Assembly (NCBI GenBank): GCA_948467645.1
Contig: CAOKFD010000005.1
Location: 1-64,000, forward strand
Direction of reading: 5' to 3'
Length of the DNA: 64,000 nucleotides
Origin: Fimadaptatus sp948467645
Lineage (GTDB): Bacteria; Bacillota; Clostridia; Christensenellales; Aristaeellaceae
Positions 1 to 8,700 of this stretch are shown here, in pieces; the first letter of the stretch is position 1, and every line of letters starts with the position of its first letter. The translations under genes were made by a program, and so were the position numbers. The notes under the pieces are model-generated. The model had not been told where the DNA came from and did no database searches. It was given only the letters and a program-made list of their open reading frames with translations.

Positions 1-91
1 CTTGAACTGACGCAAAATCCACTCGAACTTGCGGATTGTTCTGTTTGAGACACACTCTAAAGTTAATCTTTTTTAGCAGGAGGGCACCGAT

Positions 92-1492
92 ATGTTCGAA
101 AAAGCACTAACCCCGGAAGCTCTGGGCGTATCGTCAAAGAAGCTCCTTGAATTTATCGACACCGTTGAATCCCGCGGGATCGAGATACACTCACTTATAC
201 TCATGCGCCACGGTCGTGAAGCTGTGCGCATGAACTGGAAGCCTTACGATATAACGTCGCCGCACATGCTGTTTTCACTCAGCAAGAGCTTTACTTCCTG
301 CGCGGTGGGCTTTGCCGTGGCCGAAGGTCTGCTCACATACGATACCCGTATGGCGGATGTGCTGGGAGACAAGCTGCCCGAAAATCCTTCCGAATGGATG
401 CTTAATATAAGGCTGAAAGATTTGCTGTGCATGGGTTCCGGACGCGATCCAAAGAGCGATTGCACTCCGACGGGCGATGCCGACTGGTGCAAACATACGT
501 TAAGCTTTGACGTGCTCCACGAACCGGGCACACATTTCAACTACAACAGCCTTGACACATACCTGTGCAGTGCGATGGTTACTCGCGTAACCGGACAGAC
601 CGTACGCGACTATTTGAAACCTCGCATGTTCGACAAGATAGGTATACCCACGCCTGCGTGGGATATGAGTCCGCAGGGTATAAACTGCGGCGGTTGGGGA
701 CTGCATTTGTCATGCGAGAATATCGCGAAGTTTGGGCAACTGCTGCTTCAGCACGGCATGTGGAACGGCGAACGTGTACTGCCGGAGGGTTGGGTGGAAA
801 CCGCCACCAGCACACATATCGACAACTCCGGGCGCGATCAGCATGTGGATTGGGAGCAGGGATATGGCTATCAATTCTGGCGCTGCCGCGACGGTCGTTA
901 TCGCGGCGACGGAATGTGCGGACAGTATTGCCTGGTTTCCGACAGTGAAGATGCAGTGATGGCAATGACTGCCGGAACCAATGACATGTGGGGGCAGATG
1001 GACGCGGTTCACGACCTCCTGTTGGGTGCGATAGATGCCGAGCCGGGCACGGCCGAAGATCAGGAGGCGCTCAAGCAGCGAATAGCGACACTTGGCTATT
1101 CGTATCCCACTAACGACGGCACTGGCCGCGATGTGAGCGGTACATACCGCGCAGAAAGCGGGCGTGAGATTACACTAAAATGCGAACCCGACAAGATAGC
1201 CATGACGCTAAAGCTGGAAAAAGATACATACGGCCCGCTTATATATCCGCTGGACGGTACCGCACTACTCAGCAGCGTAGCCGTTGGTGTGCCGGGCGAG
1301 CTTGCGAGCGAAAACGTACTGTGCGGCGGCGGATGGCATGATGGCAAGCTTACCATGGTGCTGCGCCTTACCGACGGACCGTTCTACCGCATAGACCGCA
1401 TGAAGTTCAGCGACGATGCGCTTATCGACGATTCCATAGGAGCAATGTTCGGCGATGGCAAGGTAGTGGAATACAAGCGGGTAAAAGTATGA
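92..1492 (+). CDS. Serine beta-lactamase-fold hydrolase (class C / penicillin-binding-like)
   Basis: 466-residue protein of the beta-lactamase/transpeptidase-like (COG1680) family, which covers esterases, D-aminopeptidases and PBP-like enzymes. The S-x-x-K catalytic motif is visible as SLSK near residue 64 and the Y-x-N motif as FNYNS near residue 151. No signal peptide is evident, so a cytoplasmic esterase or peptidase-type role is likelier than drug resistance. The start is the ATG after AGGAGGG at 79-85. A C-terminal beta-rich domain of about 130 residues follows the hydrolase domain. It ends 4 bases before the convergent bofA. A paralogue with the same architecture lies at 11253-12731. 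The substrate cannot be told. Confidence 0.85.
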   Translation: MFEKALTPEALGVSSKKLLEFIDTVESRGIEIHSLILMRHGREAVRMNWKPYDITSPHMLFSLSKSFTSCAVGFAVAEGLLTYDTRMADVLGDKLPENPSEWMLNIRLKDLLCMGSGRDPKSDCTPTGDADWCKHTLSFDVLHEPGTHFNYNSLDTYLCSAMVTRVTGQTVRDYLKPRMFDKIGIPTPAWDMSPQGINCGGWGLHLSCENIAKFGQLLLQHGMWNGERVLPEGWVETATSTHIDNSGRDQHVDWEQGYGYQFWRCRDGRYRGDGMCGQYCLVSDSEDAVMAMTAGTNDMWGQMDAVHDLLLGAIDAEPGTAEDQEALKQRIATLGYSYPTNDGTGRDVSGTYRAESGREITLKCEPDKIAMTLKLEKDTYGPLIYPLDGTALLSSVAVGVPGELASENVLCGGGWHDGKLTMVLRLTDGPFYRIDRMKFSDDALIDDSIGAMFGDGKVVEYKRVKV

Positions 1493-1496
1493 CATT

Positions 1497-1766
1497 TTAA
1501 GCAAAAAGCATAGTAAGACCGACGACAAGCGCCACGCCGGGTATGCCCATTGCGCCGGTAAGCAGTACGCTTAGTGGGTTGATTGTAACGCCGAATCCCG
1601 TAATGCTGCTGAATGCATTTATCAGCCACATTATAAACGCGCCCACAAGCGAATTGAGCACCAGCCGCCATATCCAGCGTCCAGGCACCATCAGCAAGCG
1701 CCCAGCCAGATACAATATGATAAGTCCAAGGGCGTATGCACCCAGTATTTCCCAAGGTATCGCCAT
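1497..1766 (-). CDS. bofA: BofA-family SigmaK-processing regulator homologue
   Basis: 89-residue integral membrane protein with two to three hydrophobic segments and the conserved core around LVLNSLVGAF and INPLSVLLTG typical of BofA. In Bacillus BofA sits in the outer forespore membrane and holds the SpoIVFB protease inactive until pro-SigmaK is cut. That role is known for the family and inferred here. The ATG at 1766 was chosen over a TTG at 1775 because GGAGG lies 9 bases upstream. That GGAGG is the end of a 13-bp terminator-like stem, see 1767-1811. In many Firmicutes bofA follows recR; here recR is about 16 kb away. Confidence 0.85.
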   Translation of the reverse strand: MAIPWEILGAYALGLIILYLAGRLLMVPGRWIWRLVLNSLVGAFIMWLINAFSSITGFGVTINPLSVLLTGAMGIPGVALVVGLTMLFA

Positions 1767-1811
1767 AAAAAACAACCTCCAGTCGCTTGATGATTATGAA
1801 GCGACTGGAGG
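1767..1811 (-). terminator. Intrinsic terminator overlapping the bofA ribosome binding site
   Basis: A perfect 13-bp inverted repeat (CCTCCAGTCGCTT at 1776-1788, its complement at 1799-1811, 10-base loop) is followed on the minus strand by TTGTTTTTT and then directly by the bofA ATG. It terminates the znuA-like gene ending at 1828. The 3' arm ends in GGAGG, the only good Shine-Dalgarno for bofA. Confidence 0.8.
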
Positions 1812-1827
1812 ATTTATGCTTGTGTCA

Positions 1828-2721
1828 TTAGCCGATGGCGGCATGGGCGTTGCTGACAATCACGTCAATGTATTCCTCTAAAGTTGGCTTATTTAGAGTA
1901 GTTAGCGTGGAAACCTGCCTGACTGTATAGCCGGCATCGCTGAGCGCACGCTTTAGGGTAGTCGGTGCTTGCTGCTCAATTAGTACAGCTTGAACGCCGC
2001 TTTCGTTTAGCAGCTCCAGCATTTCAGTGAGATCTTCGCCGTTGATATCGGAAGCCAGTTCGCGTGGATATATGTACTGCCACTCAATGCCAATTTCGTC
2101 AAGTATATATGGCGCACCTTCAAACAGTGCGGCGACTGCCTCGTGCTTAATACCGTCGTTTAGTCCAGTCAGTTGCAGCGACGCTTCAGCCATGAGCTTA
2201 ACCATACGCTCGTAATTAACCGTAAACGTCTCGGCAGAATCCGGGTACAATTCGCAAAGCGAGTGGTACAGCGAGTCAAGTGCAATCTTCATATGGCTAA
2301 GACTCATATACGAGTTGGGATTTTCTCCGCTGAAGTGCTCGTAATAGTCATAGTCCACAAGCTCGTCCGACAACGTGTACTCAGCATTGTCATCCGCAAT
2401 AGCAATAACAGCTGGGCCGGTTTCAGCCTGCGTCAGCGTGTCGGAGAAGCTTTCCAGCTTACCCCATATGATGCAGACTTCCGCACTGCTAAGCTGAACT
2501 ATGTCCCAATCCGACAGCTCGTAAAGTCGAATGCAGTCCAGTTGAGGCTGTACAAGCTGATGTACGGAAAATCCGTCAGCGCCGCGCAATAGGCCTTCGG
2601 TAAGCGCAAACGTCGGTGCCGCCGATGCGTATATCCGATGTCCGCCCGTTTCGCCATCCGCGTCTGCAATCGGCGTAAATGCCATTAGCACAATCAGTAC
2701 ATATATGAGCAGTCTTTTCAA
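1828..2721 (-). CDS. ZnuA-like metal ABC transporter substrate-binding protein
   Basis: 297-residue exported protein with an N-terminal signal peptide (about 1-22, ending ADA). The layout matches the ZnuA/TroA cluster A-I binding proteins: an N-terminal lobe with a segment resembling the metal-site loop (around QPQLDCIRLY), a NPNSYMSLSHMKIAL stretch equivalent to the family's DPHxWLDP region, a long helix, and a C-terminal lobe ending with a conserved LNKPTLEEYIDVI tail. Classical metal-binding histidines are poorly conserved, so the ligand may differ from zinc. No permease or ATPase gene is adjacent, so it is an orphan or works with components elsewhere. Confidence 0.65.
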   Translation of the reverse strand: MKRLLIYVLIVLMAFTPIADADGETGGHRIYASAAPTFALTEGLLRGADGFSVHQLVQPQLDCIRLYELSDWDIVQLSSAEVCIIWGKLESFSDTLTQAETGPAVIAIADDNAEYTLSDELVDYDYYEHFSGENPNSYMSLSHMKIALDSLYHSLCELYPDSAETFTVNYERMVKLMAEASLQLTGLNDGIKHEAVAALFEGAPYILDEIGIEWQYIYPRELASDINGEDLTEMLELLNESGVQAVLIEQQAPTTLKRALSDAGYTVRQVSTLTTLNKPTLEEYIDVIVSNAHAAIG

Positions 2722-2957
2722 TGCAACCTCCTAATATGAGAGCGCATCCTTGCGCATACTCCATAACAAGTATATACCTGGCTGGTTAACGCGGCGTAAA
2801 TATCCCGGACTATTAATTTGTGCAATTGCGGCTTTTTGAGAACGCGCAGGCAAGAATACTTATTAACTGGGATTTGCCTGAAAATTTACTCATCAGTCTT
2901 GACTGCTCACGAAAATGCCGCGCACATAGGTTATACTAGTGGGTATGGAGGTGGCGG

Positions 2958-4430
2958 ATGAAGGGACTACATAGTAAACGACGGCTTACGGCCTTTATAA
3001 TATTGCTGATAGCAGTGCTCGCAGGTGCTGTTGCGTTTTTAGCGTATCTGTTTCAATATTCTGGTGTAAGACAGGCCGCATCGGCGCAGGATCGCCATTC
3101 CGGAGATGCGCACTACGATATGGACATAACCCCTTACTATAATGAGGGAGCGCTGTTTATAACCCAGACGGTTGACTTCACAAACGGCGATACCGAACTG
3201 GAGCGCATAGTGTTCAGCCTGCCCGTAAATGCATACCGGCGATCGAGCACTGCACCCATGGATTCGGATGAATTCGATGCGGCGTTTACCGATAACTATA
3301 CTCCCGGAGGAGTAGAATTTAAGTCAATTACGGTTAATGATAGTAAGGCGGAGTGGGGAGTTTCCGGCACGCGTGAAGCAGTACTTACGCTATTATGCGA
3401 CGTTGCCGCAGGTGAATCAGTCAGTGTATACATGGAATACTACACAGTCATGCCTGAATTTACAGGTGCAGGAGGGTTTGATAACAGCGAGTGGCGGCTT
3501 ATGGACTTCTATCCAAGGCTGGGTGTGCTCGACGACGGAGAATGGACGGCATATTCGCCCGGATATATAGGCAGATATGACTGTGCGCCGGTTGGAGACT
3601 ACTCAATAACGCTTCACGCCCGTACTGAGTATGACGTGATTGCAAGCGGAAGCGCCAGTATAACGTACAATCAGGATGGATGGAACACATGGCAAATCGA
3701 CGCATATGATGTGCGAAATTTAGCCATAGTAATGCGCCAGGGCGGGTATGCTTACGAGCGCGACGTAAGCGGCGTCAAAATACGAGTATACTGCGATAAT
3801 CGCTTAAAAGCTCGACAAGTCGTCGATTCTGCATCCGCGATATTCGAACGCATGAATGCGATATACGAATACCCATATCCCGTGCTAAGCATCGTAATGG
3901 GTGATTATGTCACGTATGATGAAGCGGCGGGCAGTCTTATCCTGCTCAATCAGAGTGAAGACGATATGGATGCTCAGCTTGCGTATCTGGTGGCGCGTCA
4001 ATGGTTTGGCGAAATCGTCGGCAATGATTCGGTCGCGGAACCGTGGTTGAGCGCGGCGCCTGCACAGTACAGTGCACTGCTTTGCACGCGCGATGCCGGA
4101 TTGCAAAGTCAGGATACCATTCGCCGCGATATAGATGCGGCACTTGGAATAACGTTGCCCGGCGGCCTTACCGTCGAAAGCGAAACGACGGCGTTTAGCG
4201 CAAGCACTGACTATAACAATGTATTGCGCTATCGTGGTGCAGCCGTTATGGAAATGCTTGACGAAGCAATGGACGGCGATTTTATGGATGCACTTACGAC
4301 ATATGTGCGGGCGAGCGCGTTTGAAATTGCAAATCGCAGTGACTTCATCGATGCGCTCAACAGTACCGACGGCAGCGATTGGAGCGCTTGGCTTTCGGAA
4401 ACGCTTCAGGGAATAGGCAAGCTCGGATAA
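2958..4430 (+). CDS. M1 aminopeptidase-like protein lacking the zinc site
   Basis: 490-residue membrane-anchored protein: a short basic N terminus, one transmembrane helix (about 11-33), an M1-type N-terminal beta domain and a gluzincin-like C-terminal domain. The match is clear at YLVARQWFGE (343-352), which aligns with the family's HELAHQWFG, and WLSAAPAQY (363-371), which aligns with WLNEGFAEY. All zinc ligands and the catalytic glutamate are replaced (H343Y, E344L, H347R, third ligand E to A366). The GxMEN substrate loop is also missing. It is therefore probably a non-peptidase binding or scaffold protein (inference). The start follows GGAGGTGGCGG. Confidence 0.7.
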   Translation: MKGLHSKRRLTAFIILLIAVLAGAVAFLAYLFQYSGVRQAASAQDRHSGDAHYDMDITPYYNEGALFITQTVDFTNGDTELERIVFSLPVNAYRRSSTAPMDSDEFDAAFTDNYTPGGVEFKSITVNDSKAEWGVSGTREAVLTLLCDVAAGESVSVYMEYYTVMPEFTGAGGFDNSEWRLMDFYPRLGVLDDGEWTAYSPGYIGRYDCAPVGDYSITLHARTEYDVIASGSASITYNQDGWNTWQIDAYDVRNLAIVMRQGGYAYERDVSGVKIRVYCDNRLKARQVVDSASAIFERMNAIYEYPYPVLSIVMGDYVTYDEAAGSLILLNQSEDDMDAQLAYLVARQWFGEIVGNDSVAEPWLSAAPAQYSALLCTRDAGLQSQDTIRRDIDAALGITLPGGLTVESETTAFSASTDYNNVLRYRGAAVMEMLDEAMDGDFMDALTTYVRASAFEIANRSDFIDALNSTDGSDWSAWLSETLQGIGKLG

Positions 4431-4456
4431 TTTGACTTACAAAAGGAGATAATATA

Positions 4457-4615
4457 ATGCCTGCGAATGAGATAGTTCTCTACATAACATTGGGCTTCAT
4501 GCTGGTATGCTTTGCGGCATGGCTATGGCAGTCAATATCAAAGCGCCGCAAACTTGAAGATGAAATCGAAGAAGAAAAGGAAAACAATGCCGCAGAAAAA
4601 GCCGATAAGCATTGA
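4457..4615 (+). CDS. Small single-span membrane protein
   Basis: 52 residues: a short N terminus, one transmembrane helix (about 6-25) and a charged cytoplasmic tail rich in Glu and Lys (KLEDEIEEEKEN). AAAAGGAG at 4440-4447 precedes the ATG, and it follows the M1-like gene by 26 bases, so it is probably cotranscribed. I do not recognise the family. Function unknown. Confidence 0.6.
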   Translation: MPANEIVLYITLGFMLVCFAAWLWQSISKRRKLEDEIEEEKENNAAEKADKH

Positions 4616-4641
4616 TTTAGCGCGCAAAGCGAGCCGATATA

Positions 4642-4650
4642 TGCTATAAT
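4642..4650 (+). promoter_or_regulatory. Extended -10 promoter element
   Basis: TGCTATAAT (TGn extension plus consensus -10) lies about 60 bases upstream of the cupin remnant. No good -35 is visible, as expected for an extended -10 promoter. Confidence 0.4.
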
Positions 4651-4708
4651 GGCTGTGAACCAGATCGGTATAATCACGATTGTATAAGAACATTGAAAGC
4701 AGGTCAAG

Positions 4709-4991
4709 CTGAATCTAAGCGAGCAGGTAGATTATCAGCCTGGTCAGGTAGTAAGCAAGACGCTGGTTCAGAACGATCTGGTCAGCATGAATCTGTTTGC
4801 ATTTGACAAGGGCGAGGAAATCTCCAAGCACGAATCCAGCGGCGACGCAATGGTAACTGTGCTTGAAGGCACTGGCCGCTTTACCGTCGGCGGTGAGGTC
4901 TACATACTTGAAAAGGGCGATGCCTAAGGGCATACCTCATGCCGGGTACGGTCGGGAGCGCTTCAAGATGCAGTTGGTTGTATCATTCTAA
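4709..4991 (+). pseudogene. Cupin-domain protein, frameshifted by a small deletion
   Basis: The first frame (4709-4927) encodes a single-domain cupin with the family's pattern: FAFDKGEEISKHESSGDAMVT in motif 1 and GEVYILEKGDA leading into motif 2. It then hits TAA. The motif 2 continuation (KGIPHAGYGRERFKMQL) runs in the +1 frame from 4926 to TAA at 4989. About four residues, normally hydrophobic-Met-Pro, are missing at the junction. The join reads GATGCCTAAG, consistent with loss of 11 bases between two ATGCC repeats. The start is also unusual: an in-frame stop at 4694 leaves only CTG at 4709, with AGCAGG upstream. An assembly error is possible. Confidence 0.7.
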
Positions 4992-5083
4992 CAATTGAAA
5001 AGCTTGCATTTGATATTTATGAAATAAATATTTTGCAGGCATTATGCGCAGCGAAATTTGCTATGGCATATTGGTGCAAAGTG

Positions 5084-5092
5084 TGCTATAAT
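5084..5092 (+). promoter_or_regulatory. Extended -10 promoter for the Gfo/Idh gene
   Basis: TGCTATAAT, 80 bases upstream of the oxidoreductase start. The -35 is weak. Confidence 0.45.
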
Positions 5093-5171
5093 CTGTGTGC
5101 AAGGGCGCGCTGATTAGCGTGCACAGCATCAATGAGAATAAGCAATACCAAACGAAAAGAGGAGATTGGAA

Positions 5172-6344
5172 ATGAGCAAGCAGGCTGACGAGGTAATGTC
5201 CAAGTTTACCCCCGATGTTGAGACCAAGAAGGTCGATACTTCCCGTAAGCTCAAGATCGGTATCATCGGTACTGGCTGGATCGCAGAAAGCCATATACTG
5301 AGCTACAAGAAGATGCCCGACGTTGAAATCGTTGCGGCTGCCGATCTGATTCCCGGCAAGGCTGAAGCTTTCATGAAGAAGTTCGGTGTAGAGGGCGTTC
5401 GCTTCTATCCGAGCCACAAGGAGCTTATCGACAACGAAGAGCTGGACGGCGTAAGCGTCTGCACCTACAACACCGCGCATAAGGAGCCTACCATCTACGC
5501 TCTGGAGCACGGCGTAAACGTATTGCTCGAAAAGCCCTTTACCGTCACTTTGGACGAGGCCATTGAAGTCTGCCGTGCTGAGAAGAAGAGCGGCAAGATT
5601 CTGACCATCGGCTTCCAGCCCCGCAATGACGCCAACATGAAGATGATCAAGCGTATCGTCGACAGCGGCGTGCTGGGCAAGATCTATTACATCCAGACCG
5701 GCGGCGGCCGTCGTCGCGGCATCCCGAACAGCACCTTCATCGAGAAGAGCACTGGTGGTATCGGCGCTCTGGGCGACATCGGTTGCTATTCGCTGGACAT
5801 GGTGCTCAACGCGATCGGCTATCCGAAGCCGCTGACCGTTTCGGGCTACACCTCCAACTTCTTCGGCACCAATCCGAAGTATGCTACCCCCGATGCGCAT
5901 CATACTGCTGCTGAGAACGCCGCACGCTTCAGCGTTGACGATTTCGCCGCTGCGTTTGTACGCTTGGAGGGCGACATTATCCTCGATTTCCGTATAGCCT
6001 GGGCTATGCATCCCGACACCCCCGGCGATACCATCATCTTTGGTACCGAGGCGGCTCTGCGCATACCCTCGACCGATTGCTGGAACGGCACCGTGGGCGG
6101 CCCCATGACCGTTTACACCGATCTGGCGGGCGAGCGTATCGAGTACAAGGTGCCGATACTGCCCAACGATCCCAACTACGGCCTGTTCGATCTGAAGATT
6201 CGTTCCTTCCTGGATGCTATCAAGGAAGGCAAGCCCGCTCCCGTGCCGAGCAGTCAGATTCTTTACAATCAGGCTATCATCGACGGCATCAACAAGAGCG
6301 CCGCTGCGGGTCACGAGATCAACGTCGAGATTCCCGAAATCTAA
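5172..6344 (+). CDS. Gfo/Idh/MocA family NAD(P)-dependent oxidoreductase
   Basis: 390 residues. The N-terminal Rossmann fold has GIIGTGWIA (dinucleotide loop) and AAADLI, followed by the family's signature EKPFTVTLDEA with the conserved Lys. The C-terminal alpha/beta domain contains GGIGALGDIGCYSLDM, the usual D-x-G-x-H-like active-site region, here with Cys-Tyr in place of the usual His position. Such enzymes oxidise or epimerise sugars and inositols; the exact substrate cannot be told. The ATG at 5172 follows AGGAG with a 7-base spacer; an in-frame TTG two codons earlier is too close to it. A strong terminator follows. Confidence 0.9.
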   Translation: MSKQADEVMSKFTPDVETKKVDTSRKLKIGIIGTGWIAESHILSYKKMPDVEIVAAADLIPGKAEAFMKKFGVEGVRFYPSHKELIDNEELDGVSVCTYNTAHKEPTIYALEHGVNVLLEKPFTVTLDEAIEVCRAEKKSGKILTIGFQPRNDANMKMIKRIVDSGVLGKIYYIQTGGGRRRGIPNSTFIEKSTGGIGALGDIGCYSLDMVLNAIGYPKPLTVSGYTSNFFGTNPKYATPDAHHTAAENAARFSVDDFAAAFVRLEGDIILDFRIAWAMHPDTPGDTIIFGTEAALRIPSTDCWNGTVGGPMTVYTDLAGERIEYKVPILPNDPNYGLFDLKIRSFLDAIKEGKPAPVPSSQILYNQAIIDGINKSAAAGHEINVEIPEI

Positions 6345-6375
6345 TAGGATAATTCGCATGGCATTAAGCCGTGCC

Positions 6376-6410
6376 GCCGACTGTACATATGTACAGTCGG
6401 CATTCTTTTT
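6376..6410 (+). terminator. Intrinsic terminator after the Gfo/Idh gene
   Basis: A 26-base perfect palindrome (arms GCCGACTGTACAT / ATGTACAGTCGGC, 6376-6401) is followed by ATTCTTTTT. Confidence 0.9.
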
Positions 6411-6470
6411 GTCACTGTACTCGGCATTATGGAAAATACCATCAGATAATGTTATAATCCGTGAAATGTA

Positions 6471-6499
6471 TTGACTTTCCGGGCCAAACGAATTAGTAT
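6471..6499 (+). promoter_or_regulatory. SigmaA-type promoter for the HdeD-like genes
   Basis: TTGACT at 6471-6476 and TAGTAT at 6494-6499 with a 17-base spacer, 70 bases upstream of the next gene. Confidence 0.45.
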
Positions 6500-6569
6500 C
6501 TCTATGTGAAACGACAAGGAAGGATTTGCACGCCGTTTTAAGCATAGGCGGCACGCAGGGTGAACAAAC

Positions 6570-7988
6570 ATGCTCAAAAAAACCAGCCTTATCAAGCCGC
6601 AGATGCTGCTTTTGCAGGCGCTCATACTGCTGACAATCGGCATTATGATATTGGTGCAGCCCACAATGGTCAACGCCATGCTAAGCACGCTGCTGGCTGT
6701 TGCGCTGATTGCAAACGCGGTAATGTCGATCGTTATACTATTTAGCGACAACGCGGCCAAATCGTACGCGGACGCGCCGTTCGATAACGACGAGGCCATG
6801 CCCTTGCATCTGCGCATTCGCCGCACATGGCGCATATTCATGGCCTTTTTACGCAAGCAGCAGCGCATACCGCTCATGATCAACGCCGCATTGTCCATCA
6901 TACTTGCCGTTGTGGTCGTCGGCTTTAACGAGATAATAACCGACAGCTTTGGCATTGGCTTTGGCCTGTGGGCGCTTTTGACCAGTATCGTGCAGTTGGC
7001 CTATGTCTGGCAGCTGCGCCTTACCGGCACTAAGGGCAGTCTTAACTATCTTATGCGCGCATTTGTTTCGCTCGTATTTGCCTTGTCGCTACTGATACGG
7101 CCTTTGGCGCGAATGATAAACGCGCAAACGGTGGCCGGTATATATGTGCTCTGGCAGGGCGTATCGGCGTTTACCGAATACCTTAAGGCGCTCTTTAAGT
7201 GGGATATGGCGAACTCGCGCTTTCTCATGCGCGTGCGCATACAGCCGCCGGTAATGCTCACCAGTTTTTTGCCGGTGTGGCTGCTGGATAAATTCAATCG
7301 TATGCTTGAGCATAATAACACGGATCATATATATGAGAAGCCGGCGGTCGGCGAACCGGCTGCGGATATATCAAAAAACAATCTGACTATACTGTTCCAT
7401 CTGGGGCATAATGTCGCGCTGGGGTACGGCCATGTGGATTTTGCCTTGGGCAATCAGGTCTATTCATATGGGTGTTACGACGACGCAAGCAGCCGCTTCT
7501 TTAATTTGTATTCCGACGGCACGTTTATGGTCACTAAGTTAAGGCCGTATCTGGATTATTGCCGGCGCTGGCAAAAAAAGACGTTGGTGGGTTTTACCAT
7601 GCAGCTTACGGTCGAGCAGGAAAAGCGCGTGCGCAAGTCGATAGAAGCGACGCTTGCGGAATGCCAGCCGTGGCAGCCCACCCAGCGTAACTCGCCCGCA
7701 GTAGGGCAAAGCGCGCACGCCAGCAGCAAAATACCCATAAAGTATTATAAGGTAACGAGCGGCCCGTTTAAAATCTACTCCGCGTTAAAGACAAACTGCG
7801 TGGCAATGGCGGAAATACTTGTTGGCCAGACGGGCGTGAAGGTTCTGCCGTCGCACGGCATAATCACACCGGGTTCGTATTATGCTTTCCTCGACAGGCA
7901 GCTAAAGGATCCCGACAGCCCTGTAATTCGCAAGACCGTATATAAGATTAAGGGCAGACAAATGGGAAGCGGCGTAAGTGCAGATTAA
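6570..7988 (+). CDS. HdeD-like membrane protein fused to a permuted NlpC/P60 (LRAT/YiiX-like) domain
   Basis: 472 residues in two parts. Residues 1-215 hold six hydrophobic segments in the HdeD/DUF308 pattern. From about 270 to 460 a soluble domain starts LTILFHLGHNVALGYGHVDF and ends with KTNCVAMAEIL. This is the order of circularly permuted NlpC/P60 papain-like domains (LRAT, YiiX/YaeF), where the catalytic His comes first (H288 in GHVDF) and the Cys second (C410 in TNC). A peptidase, amidase or acyltransferase at the inner membrane face is possible, but the activity is inference. It is followed closely by a stand-alone HdeD-like gene. Confidence 0.6.
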   Translation: MLKKTSLIKPQMLLLQALILLTIGIMILVQPTMVNAMLSTLLAVALIANAVMSIVILFSDNAAKSYADAPFDNDEAMPLHLRIRRTWRIFMAFLRKQQRIPLMINAALSIILAVVVVGFNEIITDSFGIGFGLWALLTSIVQLAYVWQLRLTGTKGSLNYLMRAFVSLVFALSLLIRPLARMINAQTVAGIYVLWQGVSAFTEYLKALFKWDMANSRFLMRVRIQPPVMLTSFLPVWLLDKFNRMLEHNNTDHIYEKPAVGEPAADISKNNLTILFHLGHNVALGYGHVDFALGNQVYSYGCYDDASSRFFNLYSDGTFMVTKLRPYLDYCRRWQKKTLVGFTMQLTVEQEKRVRKSIEATLAECQPWQPTQRNSPAVGQSAHASSKIPIKYYKVTSGPFKIYSALKTNCVAMAEILVGQTGVKVLPSHGIITPGSYYAFLDRQLKDPDSPVIRKTVYKIKGRQMGSGVSAD

Positions 7989-8014
7989 TCGATAATAAAG
8001 GAGGCAACCTTACA

Positions 8015-8587
8015 ATGAAAAACAGTGGCAATCAAAACAGATCGCGAGTAAGGAATCTGGTTAGTGTAAGCAGCATAGTAACGGCGTTGATATTCGCCGC
8101 GTTCGGATTGGCGCTTTTGATAGCGCCCGATACATCCAGCCGCATGTTCGCAATGGCTTTGGCCGCGCTTATGGCGCTGGCGGGTGCTTACTACATAGTG
8201 ATATACTTCTTTGGCGAAAAGGCTGCCGTGTTTACGCGCAACGACCTTACGCTTGGCCTTACCTTGCTTACCGGCGGCATAATACTATTCGCAATGCCGG
8301 AGATTCCTGGTGGAGTATTGCCGTATATATGGGGCGGTGCGCTGGTCGTAGGCGGATTTGCAAAGCTGCAAACGGCAATCGATATGCACCGGCTAAGCGC
8401 GGCGGGGTGGTGGCATTTTCTTATCGGAGCAGGAATTGCCATGACGCTGGGTGCAGTTGCGCTTTGCAATCCTTTCGACACCGAGATCATCCTTCTGCGT
8501 TTCCTAGGCGGCGGAATGTTGGCGGAAGGGCTTATGGACGGATACTGCTGGTATCTTGTGTCGCGTCTGCGCCGCGCGATGAAATAG
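8015..8587 (+). CDS. HdeD-like (DUF308) membrane protein
   Basis: 190 residues with six hydrophobic segments arranged as two repeats of three, typical of HdeD/DUF308 proteins. The HdeD family is linked to acid resistance in enterobacteria, but its function in Firmicutes is not established. AAAGGAGG precedes the ATG. It lies 26 bases after the HdeD-papain fusion gene and probably shares its transcript. Confidence 0.75.
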   Translation: MKNSGNQNRSRVRNLVSVSSIVTALIFAAFGLALLIAPDTSSRMFAMALAALMALAGAYYIVIYFFGEKAAVFTRNDLTLGLTLLTGGIILFAMPEIPGGVLPYIWGGALVVGGFAKLQTAIDMHRLSAAGWWHFLIGAGIAMTLGAVALCNPFDTEIILLRFLGGGMLAEGLMDGYCWYLVSRLRRAMK

Positions 8588-8659
8588 GGAGGGTACATTT
8601 TCAAGCGGCATATCTTATTGCCATTGCTGTGGTTTACCATCAATTAACCATAAGTGCAA

Positions 8660-8688
8660 TTGACTAATCGGCTTTGCAATGGTATAAT
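8660..8688 (+). promoter_or_regulatory. Strong sigmaA promoter for tRNA-Arg
   Basis: TTGACT (8660-8665), 17-base spacer, consensus TATAAT (8683-8688) with a TGG extension just upstream. Confidence 0.85.
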
Positions 8689-8700
8689 AGATATGCTTAT

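Noticed and set aside
5061..6554. Long open frame on the minus strand opposite the Gfo/Idh gene
   Set aside because: No ribosome binding site or recognisable domain, and the plus-strand gene is clearly real; long antisense frames are expected here from codon bias.
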